From Rhynchopus sp. YZ270_cl-10 (taxonomy: Eukaryota; Euglenozoa; Diplonemea; Diplonemida; Diplonemidae), in contig OZ037899.1 of NCBI GenBank assembly GCA_964035575.1, positions 682,001 through 746,000 on the forward strand: a stretch of 64,000 nucleotides of DNA, in the 5' to 3' direction. Position 1 is the stretch's first letter, and the number at the start of each line of letters is the position of its first letter. A program made the translations under genes and the position numbers. Under the pieces are notes generated by a model. The model was given only the letters and a program-made list of their open reading frames with translations, was not told the origin of the DNA and did no database searches. Below are positions 42,856-51,984 of this stretch, in pieces.

Positions 42856-43279
42856 CCTTCTTACCTGATAACCTACCACACCTGTGACAATGGTGTGCTT
42901 ATTTTGTTGCGATGTTTTGACCATATCTCAACTTTCCCCCCATTTTTTCTCTCTCTTTTAACCTTTACCCTTTTGTGTACCCTTTGTTTCCTGCGCATTT
43001 TCCCTTTGAGCACAGCAAACACTCACACCCCCTTACCAACATTCTACGTGACTCCACACGAGAGGTTACCCACTTTTTCTTTACTTCTTTACTTGGGAAC
43101 ACAATCCCCATCAACCCGGCATCCCCTCCCTCCCCCCCTCCCTTTAACAACCCACCCCCCAGCTATTCTACGCTTCATCTACTTCACACACCCTCCAGGG
43201 AAATACAGAAACAAAGCCTTGTCACCCCCCACCCCCACCCCACACCCCACCTTGAACCCTTTCCCTTCGGTTGCCTCCT
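42856..43279. other. Intergenic, pyrimidine-rich
   Basis: C/T-rich spacer with no gene. The tracts at 42927-42970 and 43120-43165 could serve as polypyrimidine signals for the SDR gene, but no AG sits close to its start codon. Confidence 0.5.
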
Positions 43280-45277
43280 ATGTCGGGGGCACCTCCTCCT
43301 CCTCCTGGGTTGCCGCCCACGAAGGGAGGGGAGGATGTGACTGCGGATGACGACTACGTAGGCGACTGGCGTGCCGAGCTTGCGGGCAGCGAGCGGACCG
43401 ACGCAGAGGCCGCAGAGCAATGGGGCTTCACGACGGACGAGCTGGAGGCTGCGCTCAAGGTGGTCGGCATCCTCCGCTTCAAGCCTGAGGTCTTCCTGGA
43501 GGATACCACGCTCCGCACTACGGGGCTGTGGCGCTGGATCAACCGACCCCCTTCCATGGGCAAGCAGGCAGGGAAGAGGGTGCAGCAGGAGCTCTTCAAG
43601 CATGCACGCAACCAACGCCGCCGTCTCATGAAGGAGCAGGATAAACAGAAGCTTGCGAAGACGGAGATGCGTGTTGCGAGGGATGAGGCGCTGAACAGGC
43701 TGCTCACGATCGACCCGGACCAGCAGCGGGCGCTGTTGATTGAGAATGAGAAGGGGTGTGAGTTGAAGATCACCGGTGCTCCGGACACTCAGATGATCAC
43801 TGAGGCGGGTGAAACTGCTGAGGTGGCGGCATTGATTCCGTCTGGCGCGGGTGGCAGCGACGCTGTCCCAACCTCGGAGCTGGCCGAATCACCTGGCGAG
43901 TTGAACGCACCCCGGAAGTGCCACATCTGCAAGGACGCCTTCACGGAGCTGCACCCCTTCTACTACTCGCTGTGCAAGGACTGTGGTGTCTTCAACTATG
44001 AAAAGCGTCTCCAGCGGCGCGACCTCAAAGGCAAGGTCGTCATCATGACCGGTGCCCGCATCAAGATCGGCTACCAAGTGTGCCTCAAGATGCTCAACGA
44101 CGGCGCAACAGTCATCGCCACAACACGCTTCCCACAAGACGCAGCAAAGCGCTTCCAGCAGGAGCCCAACTACGAGGACTGGAAGGACCGTCTTCACCTC
44201 CACGCGCTTGACCTGAGAGATCTCTGGTCCGTCAAGCAGTTCTGCAGGTATGTGCTAAAAGCAAAATGAGCCCAGATAAGAGCCTTTTTCTTGAGTCTTT
44301 TGTTTTTTTTTGTCAGTGCCTGCGTCCGAGGCGTCTGCACTATCAACTTTATTGATGGAGGTGTGATATTTCTGTTATTATCCTCAACTTTGAGGGTTGA
44401 ACAGCCAACCCTTTGGGGGATATGTCAATACAACACAACACACAGATACGTCCTGAACAACGTCAAATCGCTCTTCGGCATTGTGCACAACGCTGCGCAG
44501 ACCATCGCCCGCCCCACAGAGTACTACCAGCACCTCATTGCTGGCGAGAAGACCACGATGCAGACCCCGCTCATTGCACCTGTCTGGAACGATTTCGTGC
44601 AGAAGGGAAGTTCCGCGTACACGACGGGGGTGCAGCAGAAGCTTGAGCAGAGGGGTGAGGTAGCTGCCCCGGCTCCACCAGCACCGAGCGCGAACCTCAC
44701 AAACCGTATCACGGATGAAGGGACACAACTGGTCACAGTGAACAAACCGTTTTATGATATGTACGACAGCATGCAGGAGGCGCAGGACAGACGCACGCAG
44801 AACTCCTGGACAGCAGACCTGCATGATGTGAGCGCAGAGGAGGCGGCTGAGGTACATGCGATCAACGCACTCTCGCCGTTCATCATCAACTCGATGCTCA
44901 AGCCGATTCTGGTCGCCAGACCCGACGATGCTGCGCAGGAGAACCACTTTGTGATCAACGTCTCTGCGATGGAAGGACAGTTCTACCGCTTTAAGTCCAC
45001 GACCCACCCGCACACTAACATGGCCAAAGCCTCACTTAACATGATGACACGCACTTCAGGACGTGACTACGCGCAAGACAGAATCTACATGAACAGCGTC
45101 GACACAGGTTGGATTACAGACGAATCACCCTATGAAAAGCAGAAGCGCAGGCTTGCGAGCCAGCAGCTCTGCCCCTTAGATGAGATCGATGCGGCTGCGC
45201 GGGTCCTGGACCTCATGTACACTGACAGCACAGAGCACTCCAAGTTCTGGAAGGACTATCACACAATTCCGTGGTAA
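43280..45277 (+). CDS. Zinc-ribbon plus short-chain dehydrogenase (SDR) protein, two exons
   Basis: Exons 43280-44247 and 44446-45277 join through an AG|A (Arg) codon to 599 residues. An N-terminal third of unknown fold (Pro-rich start, helical region with KHARNQRRRLMKEQ) is followed by a C-x2-C...C-x2-C ribbon (Cys 214, 217, 232, 235) and a Rossmann SDR domain from about 250. KVVIMTGARIKIG (252-264) is the nucleotide-binding glycine motif with the middle glycine replaced, HNAAQT (337-342) replaces NNAG, and HTNMAK (512-517) stands at the catalytic YxxxK with Thr for Tyr and the Lys kept. Substrate and even catalysis are therefore uncertain. Related SDR proteins with a HTNMAKA motif exist in other organisms from my knowledge. 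ATG 43280 is the first in frame. The intron carries an H2 repeat. Confidence 0.82.
44309..44352 (+). repeat. Short structured repeat H2 inside the SDR intron
   Basis: TTTTGTCAGTGCCTGCGTCC, GAGGCGTCTGCACTATCAAC, TTTATT. Occupies about a quarter of the 198-nt intron. Confidence 0.6.
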
Positions 45278-45818
45278 AAAAGAGAGGGAAAAAATAGTTT
45301 GGAGCAGAGAGAGAGAGAGAGGAGAGGAGGAAAAAAAAGAATCATTTTTTTGAAAAGGAGCGACGGAATGTTTATTTCGGGGGGAGGGGGGAGGTTTGAA
45401 ATGATGCGGATTGTGTGTGTTTGATTTGAGAGGCATATTCGTTTCGTGGTTGGGTGTCCACCCACGGTACAGCCGGTCGCTGTACCAAGGGTACACTGTT
45501 CACGAGAGGGCTTTTTGTATTTCAAGTCGACTTTATTTTTGTTTGCAAGGGTTCTTCGTTTTCATTGCTTTGTAAAAGTTGTGCCCTTTTTAAAAAAACT
45601 CTTACCACAATATCTAAAAAAAAACCTTCCTTTTTCGTTTCTTGACCTGCAAATATGTAGGTAGAGAAGCTTCGGGTAGGTGGCCAACTTTTCGCATGTG
45701 TTACAAAAGAACTGCTGTGTTCCCCCCACCCTTTCGTGAAGGAAAGTATCAATACTGCCCCCCAATCACCCTGTTGTAAATTCCACCTCCGCCACATCAC
45801 ATCCTATCTTGTCTCGTC
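45278..45818. other. Intergenic between SDR and LPMO loci
   Basis: Begins with a GAGAGA-rich purine tract behind the SDR stop codon, contains the extended H3 copy at 45446 and then AT-rich DNA. No gene seen. Confidence 0.55.
45446..45541 (+). repeat. Extended H3 repeat, second copy
   Basis: GGTTGGGTGTCCACCCAC, GGTACAG-CCGGTCG-CTGTACC, AAGGGTACACTGTTCACGAG, AGGGCTTTTTGTATTTCAAG. Compared with 20131, a base change in one arm of the second stem is matched in the other (GGTACAG/CTGTACC here, CATTGTACC there, extending the pairing by one). Confidence 0.65.
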
Positions 45819-45966
45819 TTATCTCACATGATGTTTATAGCACAAAAGACTAGAGTCTCCGATGCTTGGGTGAAACCCACCTTTGCAGTTGATCGATACG
45901 GTGCCTTCGATGCACAACACTCTGACGCTTTGTGGATGCAGCCTTTCGGGTCAATCAAGACCCACA
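45819..45966 (+). promoter_or_regulatory. 5' module C, copy upstream of the LPMO gene
   Basis: Same module as 219, 48279 and 55149, ending about 140 bp before the LPMO start. Module A is missing here, so C can occur alone and in front of an unrelated coding region. Confidence 0.55.
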
Positions 45967-46107
45967 CATCCAACGTTACGTTGTGACAAACAACGTCAAA
46001 GGCCCGATACACAGATCACCTTTTGACGCCTTTTGTGTGGAACGGACACCTCCACAGGTGTTTTCATCTACACACAAAACAACTAAAAGCAGGCTTTTGT
46101 GAACAGA

Positions 46108-47124
46108 ATGGCGCCCAGGATGCTACTGCTGGCATGTGTTGTTGCGTCGGTGTCCGGACACGGGTACGTGGAGTCGCCGCCGTCGCGCGCGTTTGGCTGC
46201 AAGTCTGGACTGAACTCCGGGTGCGGGTCTGTGCAGACCGAGCCGCAGAGCGTGGAGGGTCCTGACGGGTGGCCTTCGGGGGGCCCTGCGGAGGGGACGG
46301 TGGCAGCTGCGGGGCGGTCAGGCTTTGCGCAGCTGAACGTGCAGACGCCGACACGCTGGGGTAAGACTGCGCTTGCCGCTGGTACGAATGTGTTCACGTG
46401 GCGCTTCACGGCAGCACACCGCACGCGCGACTACAAGTACTACATCACACGTGCGGGGTGGAACCAGAACGCGCCGGTGGGGACGTCGTCGTTTGACACA
46501 ACACCGTTCTGTGTGGTGGACGGGGGGATGCAGATGCCATCAAACCCCACGAGCCACAGCTGCACGGTGCCCACACGCTCGGGGTACCACGTTGTGCTTG
46601 CTGTGTGGGACGTGGGTGACACTGGTGCGAGCTTCTACAACGTGATTGACGTGACCATTGGTGGTGCGGGCCCGACTCCCCCTACCCCAACTATGCCTGT
46701 GCCCACACCACCGACACCACCCACACCAACTGTGCCTGTGCCCACACCTCCGTCGGGTGGATGCTCGGGTGGTGCGGGGGTGGCTCTGTGGGGCAACTGC
46801 AGGGCTGCGCCGCACTGCTGTGCGTCGGGGGCGACGTGCTACGAGCAGAGCGACTGCTTCGCACAGTGCAAGCCGTCGTGCTCCAGAGCAGACGGGTGGA
46901 CGTGCCGTGTGCTCGGAGCAAGCGCAGGACCGACGCCTCCCACACCTCCTGCACCTGTGCCTGTGCCTGTGCCACCCCCTTCTGTGCCTGTTCCAGCACC
47001 CACACCACCGGCAAGTGGCTGCGGTGCAGCGATCCAAAAATGGAACAGGTGCCTCGGGAAGGAGAGCTGCTGTGCTGCAGGGCTGAGCTGCACGGGGACA
47101 CGGTGGTGGAAGTCGTGCAAGTAG
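46108..47124 (+). CDS. AA10 (CBP21-type) lytic polysaccharide monooxygenase with two C-terminal Cys-rich modules
   Basis: 338 residues. Signal peptide 1-17, then mature His18 of HGYVESPPSRA, the copper-binding N-terminus of LPMOs. The domain 18-188 follows Serratia CBP21 closely: CGSVQ.EPQSVEG, QTPTRW, FTW, a second copper His at 104 (86 residues after the first, as in CBP21), SFDTTPFC, and VWDVGDT..SFY with Asp171 and Phe176 near the copper. The CBP21 surface Tyr before EPQ is Thr here. The enzyme would oxidatively cleave chitin or cellulose outside the cell; CBP21 similarity favours chitin. Two Pro/Thr-rich linkers separate two small modules (about 219-266 and 303-338) with WGNC...CCASGATCYEQ and KWNRC...CCAAGLSCTG...WWKSC patterns like CBM1. 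Intronless. The bacterial-type domain with eukaryotic-style linkers suggests transfer from bacteria followed by fusion. Confidence 0.9.
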   Translation: MAPRMLLLACVVASVSGHGYVESPPSRAFGCKSGLNSGCGSVQTEPQSVEGPDGWPSGGPAEGTVAAAGRSGFAQLNVQTPTRWGKTALAAGTNVFTWRFTAAHRTRDYKYYITRAGWNQNAPVGTSSFDTTPFCVVDGGMQMPSNPTSHSCTVPTRSGYHVVLAVWDVGDTGASFYNVIDVTIGGAGPTPPTPTMPVPTPPTPPTPTVPVPTPPSGGCSGGAGVALWGNCRAAPHCCASGATCYEQSDCFAQCKPSCSRADGWTCRVLGASAGPTPPTPPAPVPVPVPPPSVPVPAPTPPASGCGAAIQKWNRCLGKESCCAAGLSCTGTRWWKSCK

Positions 47125-48278
47125 TAAGACTGCACACCTGCATTAGCTAACACACAAATGCCTTTTTTATTCATTCATTGCCCTTTCTTTGGCTCAAGGC
47201 ATCTTTGCCTTGTTTCTTATTATTTACCGACCGCTTCTTTTGCGGCCTTGATAGACCATGTGTCGTGGTGTACTTTATTCTACACCTGACACTGACTCCA
47301 TACTCCCATACCCATACTCCCCTCGTATTTTCTGTGTCGTTATGTTGAGACAGCCGAAGCGTGTCTTGCGATGTGCAGCACGCCCATTCCTCGCACATGT
47401 CCGACGATAAAATGACCTCGAGTTCTATGATCCTGATGATCCTACTGACCTAGCAATGGCCGGCCCTGTGTCCAACCTTCCCCACACACATGCAGCCCCG
47501 GGTTGTACGTGGGTGGTCGGGAGGTGTAGATGCCGGAGGTTCGTGTCTTGCAGTGCAGTGCAAGCCCCATGTTATGTGAAGGGTATTTTGTCGCCTTCAC
47601 ATTTTGGGGGTCTATTTAACCTTTTGGGTTTCACGATTTTTTCTGTTCCAAATGTTGGTTCTGAAGTTGGTTCTGTTGGTTGTGCGTCAGCAGACTGCAC
47701 CTGGGACTTTGACTTCAGTGCTCTTGATTTTGCCATCCTATTTTTTTTTTCTTTTTACCTCTCAATTTCCTTGTCTTGACATGTAGTCTCATTTCATTTT
47801 GTTTTCGAGATCCACCTCTGTTTTAGCACGTTCCACACCACAGCGGCACAATATAAGACAAAAAAACAAGCCAAAACCACTGTTTTCCCGCATAGTTTAC
47901 CAAAACTAGATACAGCGGGACACGATGCGTGCAGCAAGGGAACCAGAGGATACATTCCTGAGCTGCGCCTCTGTGTGTGGAATGTGTGAGAGTGTGGCCG
48001 AACCCTCCGCTCGCATGAGGGTTCGGGAGATACATTGCCGAAGATACACAAAAAAAGTGAAACAAGAAAGAAACCAAACCACAAACAAACAAATAAACAA
48101 AAGCGCCCTCTCCCTGTTGCCGACAACGTGTTCTCATATCCCATATCCCACATCCCGTACACCCCTTCGACACACAATACCTATGCAAAACCGACACCAG
48201 CTTTGTGCATGCTGTTCTCATGAGCACTGCAGTCATTAGACTGGGTCAGGCTTATCTCATCTGTTGTCCTTATCAGCA
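47125..48278. other. Intergenic, no gene supported
   Basis: Moderate GC, no repeat family recognised. An open frame at 47456-47779 (107 codons) has no recognisable features. GGGTTCGG and CCGAACCC at about 47998 and 48021 form a GAACCCTCCGC...GAGGGTTC hairpin. 48190-48260 is a diverged version of the CAGCTTCGTGCATG block that joins modules A and C at 108-205. Confidence 0.5.
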
Positions 48279-48425
48279 TATCTCACATGATGTTTATAGC
48301 ACAAAAGACTAGAGTCTCCGATGCTTGGGTGAAACCCACCTTTGCAGTTGATCGATACGGTGCCTTCGATGCACAACACCCTGACGCTTTGTGGATGCAG
48401 CCTTTCGGGTCAATCAAGACCCACA
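48279..48425 (+). promoter_or_regulatory. 5' module C, copy upstream of membrane-protein copy 2
   Basis: Nearly identical to 219-366; one visible change is CACCCTGACGC for CACTCTGACGC. Confidence 0.5.
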
Positions 48426-48472
48426 CATCAACCTTGGTTAATAAAACCTTGGGTTAATCAAAACCCGTTACA

Positions 48473-48541
48473 CACCGTGGTTCAAGAAGGGGTGTTGCCT
48501 CCTAGCGTTCACACCCCCTCCACATCCTCGGGAGAGACAAA
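48473..48541 (+). promoter_or_regulatory. 5' leader module A upstream of membrane-protein copy 2
   Basis: GGGGTGT/ACACCCC stem and CCTCGGGAGAGACAA box intact. Between C and A this locus has a duplicated TTGGTTAAT/TTGGGTTAAT segment absent from the others. Confidence 0.5.
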
Positions 48542-48634
48542 CCACCGTCAAGCCTCCACCCCCGCCACCACACCTCACCACCCCACCACCACCACCAGGA
48601 CACTTGTCAAAACACAATACACAAAGACCACAGG

Positions 48635-49675
48635 ATGACAACCCCGAAGCTGCTCCTTGCACTCTGCCTGACGGCCGTCTCAGCACACGCCGACAGCGCA
48701 GTGGTGGAGACTGCGGAGGTCGACGTGTCTGCAGGTGGCAGCCACACCTTCACCCTGAAGACACCCTCGACACACACACTTCTGAAGGAGGTTGCTGTTG
48801 TGAACATGGCACAGCGGGGTGAGTGTGCAGTGCAGCTGGTTTCTCTTGTTGTGCAGAGGGATGGGGGTGATGTTGCAAACGTGAGGCTTGGCTTCAACGG
48901 TTCTGAGTGGTCGCAGTTTGTGGGGACGAACACAACCGCAGTATTCACGAAGGTGCAGGTGATTGTGCTGAACTGTGCTGTGCGTGTCAAGGTTGTGGGA
49001 GTGTTTTACCACGTGGAGGAAACCTTTGTGACAGTTGCGTCCGACCCGCTGCTGATCAGCAGCAGTGCAAGCATGCCTGTGGACGTGCCTCTCAGCCACA
49101 CCTTCGTCTCAGGTGCAACGCTGCGTCTTCTGAACCTTCTGAACTGCGCAAACACGTCGTTTGATGTGCGCTTTGGCTTCGGGTGGGGTGCGGAGAACAA
49201 CGAGACCACATTTGACAGTGCAGGTGACAGCATCACCGTTGTTGACGGACAGTTACACCAGGTCTCGCAGTACCCGTCTGGCGTGTCTGTGACGACGTGG
49301 GTGTACCTGGACAACCTGCCCTCGACGTGTGTGGCAAACTTCGTTGTGGAGCTGGCCTGCCACCACGTCGACATCCCTCTCACAGTGGCACCGCCTTCGT
49401 GGGCACCCCCCACACCGTACACACCGTGGCCTGAGTCGACAGAAACGTTCTCCCCGTTGGACCTTCCGTCGTATGACTGGGGACTGTTCGGGGTCGTGTT
49501 TGGTGGGTGCATGCTCGTGTTTTCTTGCCTCATTTTAGCATCAAAATCTTTGAAGCTGCTCAACAAGAAGAATGCGGTAGCAAATGGTGTTCCCACTGGG
49601 GTTGTTGTGCAAGGTTTGGTCGACTGCGAAGCCACAGAAAACTCTCCGTGTGAGACAACTTCGCTGACCCAGTGA
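48635..49675 (+). CDS. Type I membrane protein, four-copy family, copy 2
   Basis: 346 residues with the same plan as copy 1: signal peptide (MTTPKLLLALCLTAVSAHA), glycosylated ectodomain, Pro-rich stalk, one membrane span, short tail. The segment TTAVFTKVQVIVLN (near 105) is shared with copy 4 and not with copies 1 and 3. The stalk (TETFSPLDLPSYDWGLFGVV) and the membrane span (CMLVFSCLILASKSLKLL) are its own, while the tail end (GVPTGVVVQG...DCEAT...SPCETTSLTQ) returns to copy 1. Both flanks match copy 1, so these two are the most recent whole-gene duplicates even though their centre differs. The ATG is the first after CCACAGG. Confidence 0.88.
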   Translation: MTTPKLLLALCLTAVSAHADSAVVETAEVDVSAGGSHTFTLKTPSTHTLLKEVAVVNMAQRGECAVQLVSLVVQRDGGDVANVRLGFNGSEWSQFVGTNTTAVFTKVQVIVLNCAVRVKVVGVFYHVEETFVTVASDPLLISSSASMPVDVPLSHTFVSGATLRLLNLLNCANTSFDVRFGFGWGAENNETTFDSAGDSITVVDGQLHQVSQYPSGVSVTTWVYLDNLPSTCVANFVVELACHHVDIPLTVAPPSWAPPTPYTPWPESTETFSPLDLPSYDWGLFGVVFGGCMLVFSCLILASKSLKLLNKKNAVANGVPTGVVVQGLVDCEATENSPCETTSLTQ

Positions 49676-49789
49676 AGCGGCCACGTTTACCCCTCTGTGA
49701 CAGTAGTTAGCAAGCTATTGTGTTTCTGTGATGCATCTGTGTGCATGTGAACATATTTATTATTATGGTTCTCTTTGTGTTTATCGTCA

Positions 49790-50047
49790 TTCGCCCAATT
49801 CGAAGTGTTTTGGCTGCATGTTTTCAGCAGCCTCAACAGTTTCAGATGATTCCCACTGTGATGGGAAGTAGCTTATTTTTCTTGTCCTTTTTGTTTTTCA
49901 CCATTTAACGCAGAGTGGGTTTCAGTTTAATGCTACATTCACCCATAACTCAGCAAAAGCATAGCATACACACCGCATATGTTTCGCACACACGAATGAT
50001 AACCATTGTTTCGCCTTCAATTCGTGTAATGCTATGTTGCTTGCTTC
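49790..50047 (+). repeat. Duplicated 3' flank of membrane-protein copy 2
   Basis: Matches 1600-1856 to the TATGTTGCTTG string, after which the two loci become unrelated. This marks the right edge of the duplicated segment. Confidence 0.75.
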
Positions 50048-50784
50048 CTTTTCAGCCACCTGATTTTACCCAAAGCCCTTTAAAGACCCATAACCTGTAT
50101 CCTATTATAGGTGAACATACATTGTGTGGGGGAGCCTATACCGGTAATTTAGGCTCCTTTTGATTTTAAATTAAAATTTCTAAGGGAAAACAAACTTTCA
50201 GTCTGCGTGCGCGTCCTGCGTGCCTGGGTTTTTTTGAGATTTTCAAAAAAAAAGTTTTTTCTGTGGAAAAGCGAATACCGACCCCCCTGCTACCCCTGTC
50301 TCCCCCCAAAATTTTTTCCCATGGAGAGCAATCGGCTCGCGCAATCAAAAGAAGACAGAGAAAAGGGAAAAGAAGAAAAGAAAAAAGTTGGGTACCGTGC
50401 GCCTGCGGCGCTACCTGTTCCCTACCCCCCTTTATTTTTAAACATGATGTACTTATTTGTGTACAGTGTTCATTTTCTTTTGAGTACGACTCCACATCCC
50501 CCCTCCCTCACGGATAAAGATCGATTAGGACACCATGGCACACCTGCAAGCCTGCCCCGCAGCGAATAATGATCTGCTGAACCGTCTCCACCCTCGCTGT
50601 GTGAGGGCACCCCTCCGAGGACATAACCAGTTTTTTGTTTTCACTCTTCTCTGTGGTCACTGAAACCCCACCGACGTCACTACAATACCATAGCTTTCTT
50701 CAGTACATTGGTGTTTCCAGTAAAAACACTACAATTTCATGCCACGTTGGCTTTTCAGGCTTCTCTCCTCATATACCCCAACAC
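50048..50784. other. Intergenic, no gene
   Basis: AT-rich DNA with an H10 copy at 50375-50430 (GTTGGGTACCGTGCGCCTGC, GGCGCTACC). No other repeat or gene recognised before the satellite. Confidence 0.5.
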
Positions 50785-51980
50785 TTTCCCTTCCCCTTCC
50801 CCTTTCCCTTTCCCTTTCCCTTTCCCTTCCCCTTTCCCTTTCCCTTTCCCTTTCCCTTTCCCTTTCCCTTTCCCTTTCCCTTTCCCTTTCCCTTTCCCTT
50901 TCCCTTTCCCTTTCCCTTTCCCTTTCCCTTTCCCTTTCCCTTTCCCTTTCCCTTTCCCTTTCCCTTTCCCTTTCCCTTTCCCTTTCCCTTTCCCTTTCCC
51001 TTTCCCTTTCCCTTTCCCTTTCCCTTTCCCTTTCCCTTTCCCTCTCCCTTTCCCTTTCCCTTTCCCTTTCCCTTTCCCTTTCCCTTCCCCTTCCCCTTTC
51101 CCTTTCCCTTTCCCTTTCCCTTCCCCTTTCCCTTTCCCTTTCCCTTTCCCTTTCCCTTTCCCTTTCCCTTTCCCTTTCCCTTTCCCTTTCCCTTTCCCTT
51201 TCCCTTTCCCTTTCCCTTTCCCTTTCCCTTTCCCTTTCCCTTTCCCTTTCCCTTTCCCTTTCCCTTTCCCTTTCCCTTTCCCTTTCCCTTTCCCTTTCCC
51301 TTTCCCTTTCCCTTTCCCTTTCCCTTTCCCTTTCCCTCTCCCTTTCCCTTTCCCTTTCCCTTTCCCTTTCCCTTTCCCTTCCCCTTCCCCTTTCCCTTTC
51401 CCTTTCCCTTTCCCTTTCCCTTCCCCTTTCCCTTTCCCTTTCCCTTTCCCTTTCCCTTTCCCTTTCCCTTTCCCTTTCCCTTTCCCTTTCCCTTTCCCTT
51501 TCCCTTTCCCTTTCCCTTTCCCTTTCCCTTTCCCTTTCCCTTTCCCTTTCCCTTTCCCTTTCCCTTTCCCTTTCCCTTTCCCTTTCCCTTTCCCTTTCCC
51601 TTTCCCTTTCCCTTTCCCTTTCCCTTTCCCTTTCCCTTTCCCTTTCCCTTTCCCTTTCCCTTTCCCTTTCCCTTTCCCTTTCCCTTTCCCTTTCCCTTTC
51701 CCTTTCCCTTTCCCTTTCCCTTTCCCTTTCCCTTTCCCTTTCCCTTTCCCTTTCCCTTTCCCTTTCCCTTTCCCTTTCCCTTTCCCTTTCCCTTTCCCTT
51801 TCCCTTTCCCTTTCCCTTTCCCTTTCCCTTTCCCTTTCCCTTTCCCTTTCCCTTTCCCTTTCCCTTTCCCTTTCCCTTTCCCTTTCCCTTTCCCTTTCCC
51901 TTTTCCCTTTCCCTTTCCCTTTCCCTTTCCCTTTCCCTTTCCCTTTCCCTTTCCCTTTCCCTTTCCCTTTCCCTTTCCCC
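50785..51980 (+). repeat. (TTTCCC)n satellite with 294-bp higher-order period
   Basis: About 200 hexamers. The variant pair TTCCCCTTCCCC occurs at 50791, 51085 and 51379, exactly 294 bp (49 hexamers) apart. A following TTCCCC variant is at 50827, 51121 and 51421 (one extra hexamer in the last) and a CTCTCCC variant at 51041 and 51335, again 294 apart. The last 600 bp is almost uniform apart from one TTTTCCC unit at 51901. The long Pro-Phe, Ser-Leu, Lys-Gly and Arg-Glu frames across it are artefacts. Confidence 0.95.
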
Positions 51981-51984
51981 AAAA

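Noticed and set aside
48342-48638. Small frames through modules A and C (for example starting MQLIDTVPSMHN)
   Set aside because: They recur with every module copy but shift frame between copies, so conservation is at DNA/RNA level and not protein level.
50785-51980. Telomere or interstitial telomeric repeat
   Set aside because: The unit is TTTCCC/GGGAAA, not TTAGGG or a known variant, and unique genes lie on both sides.
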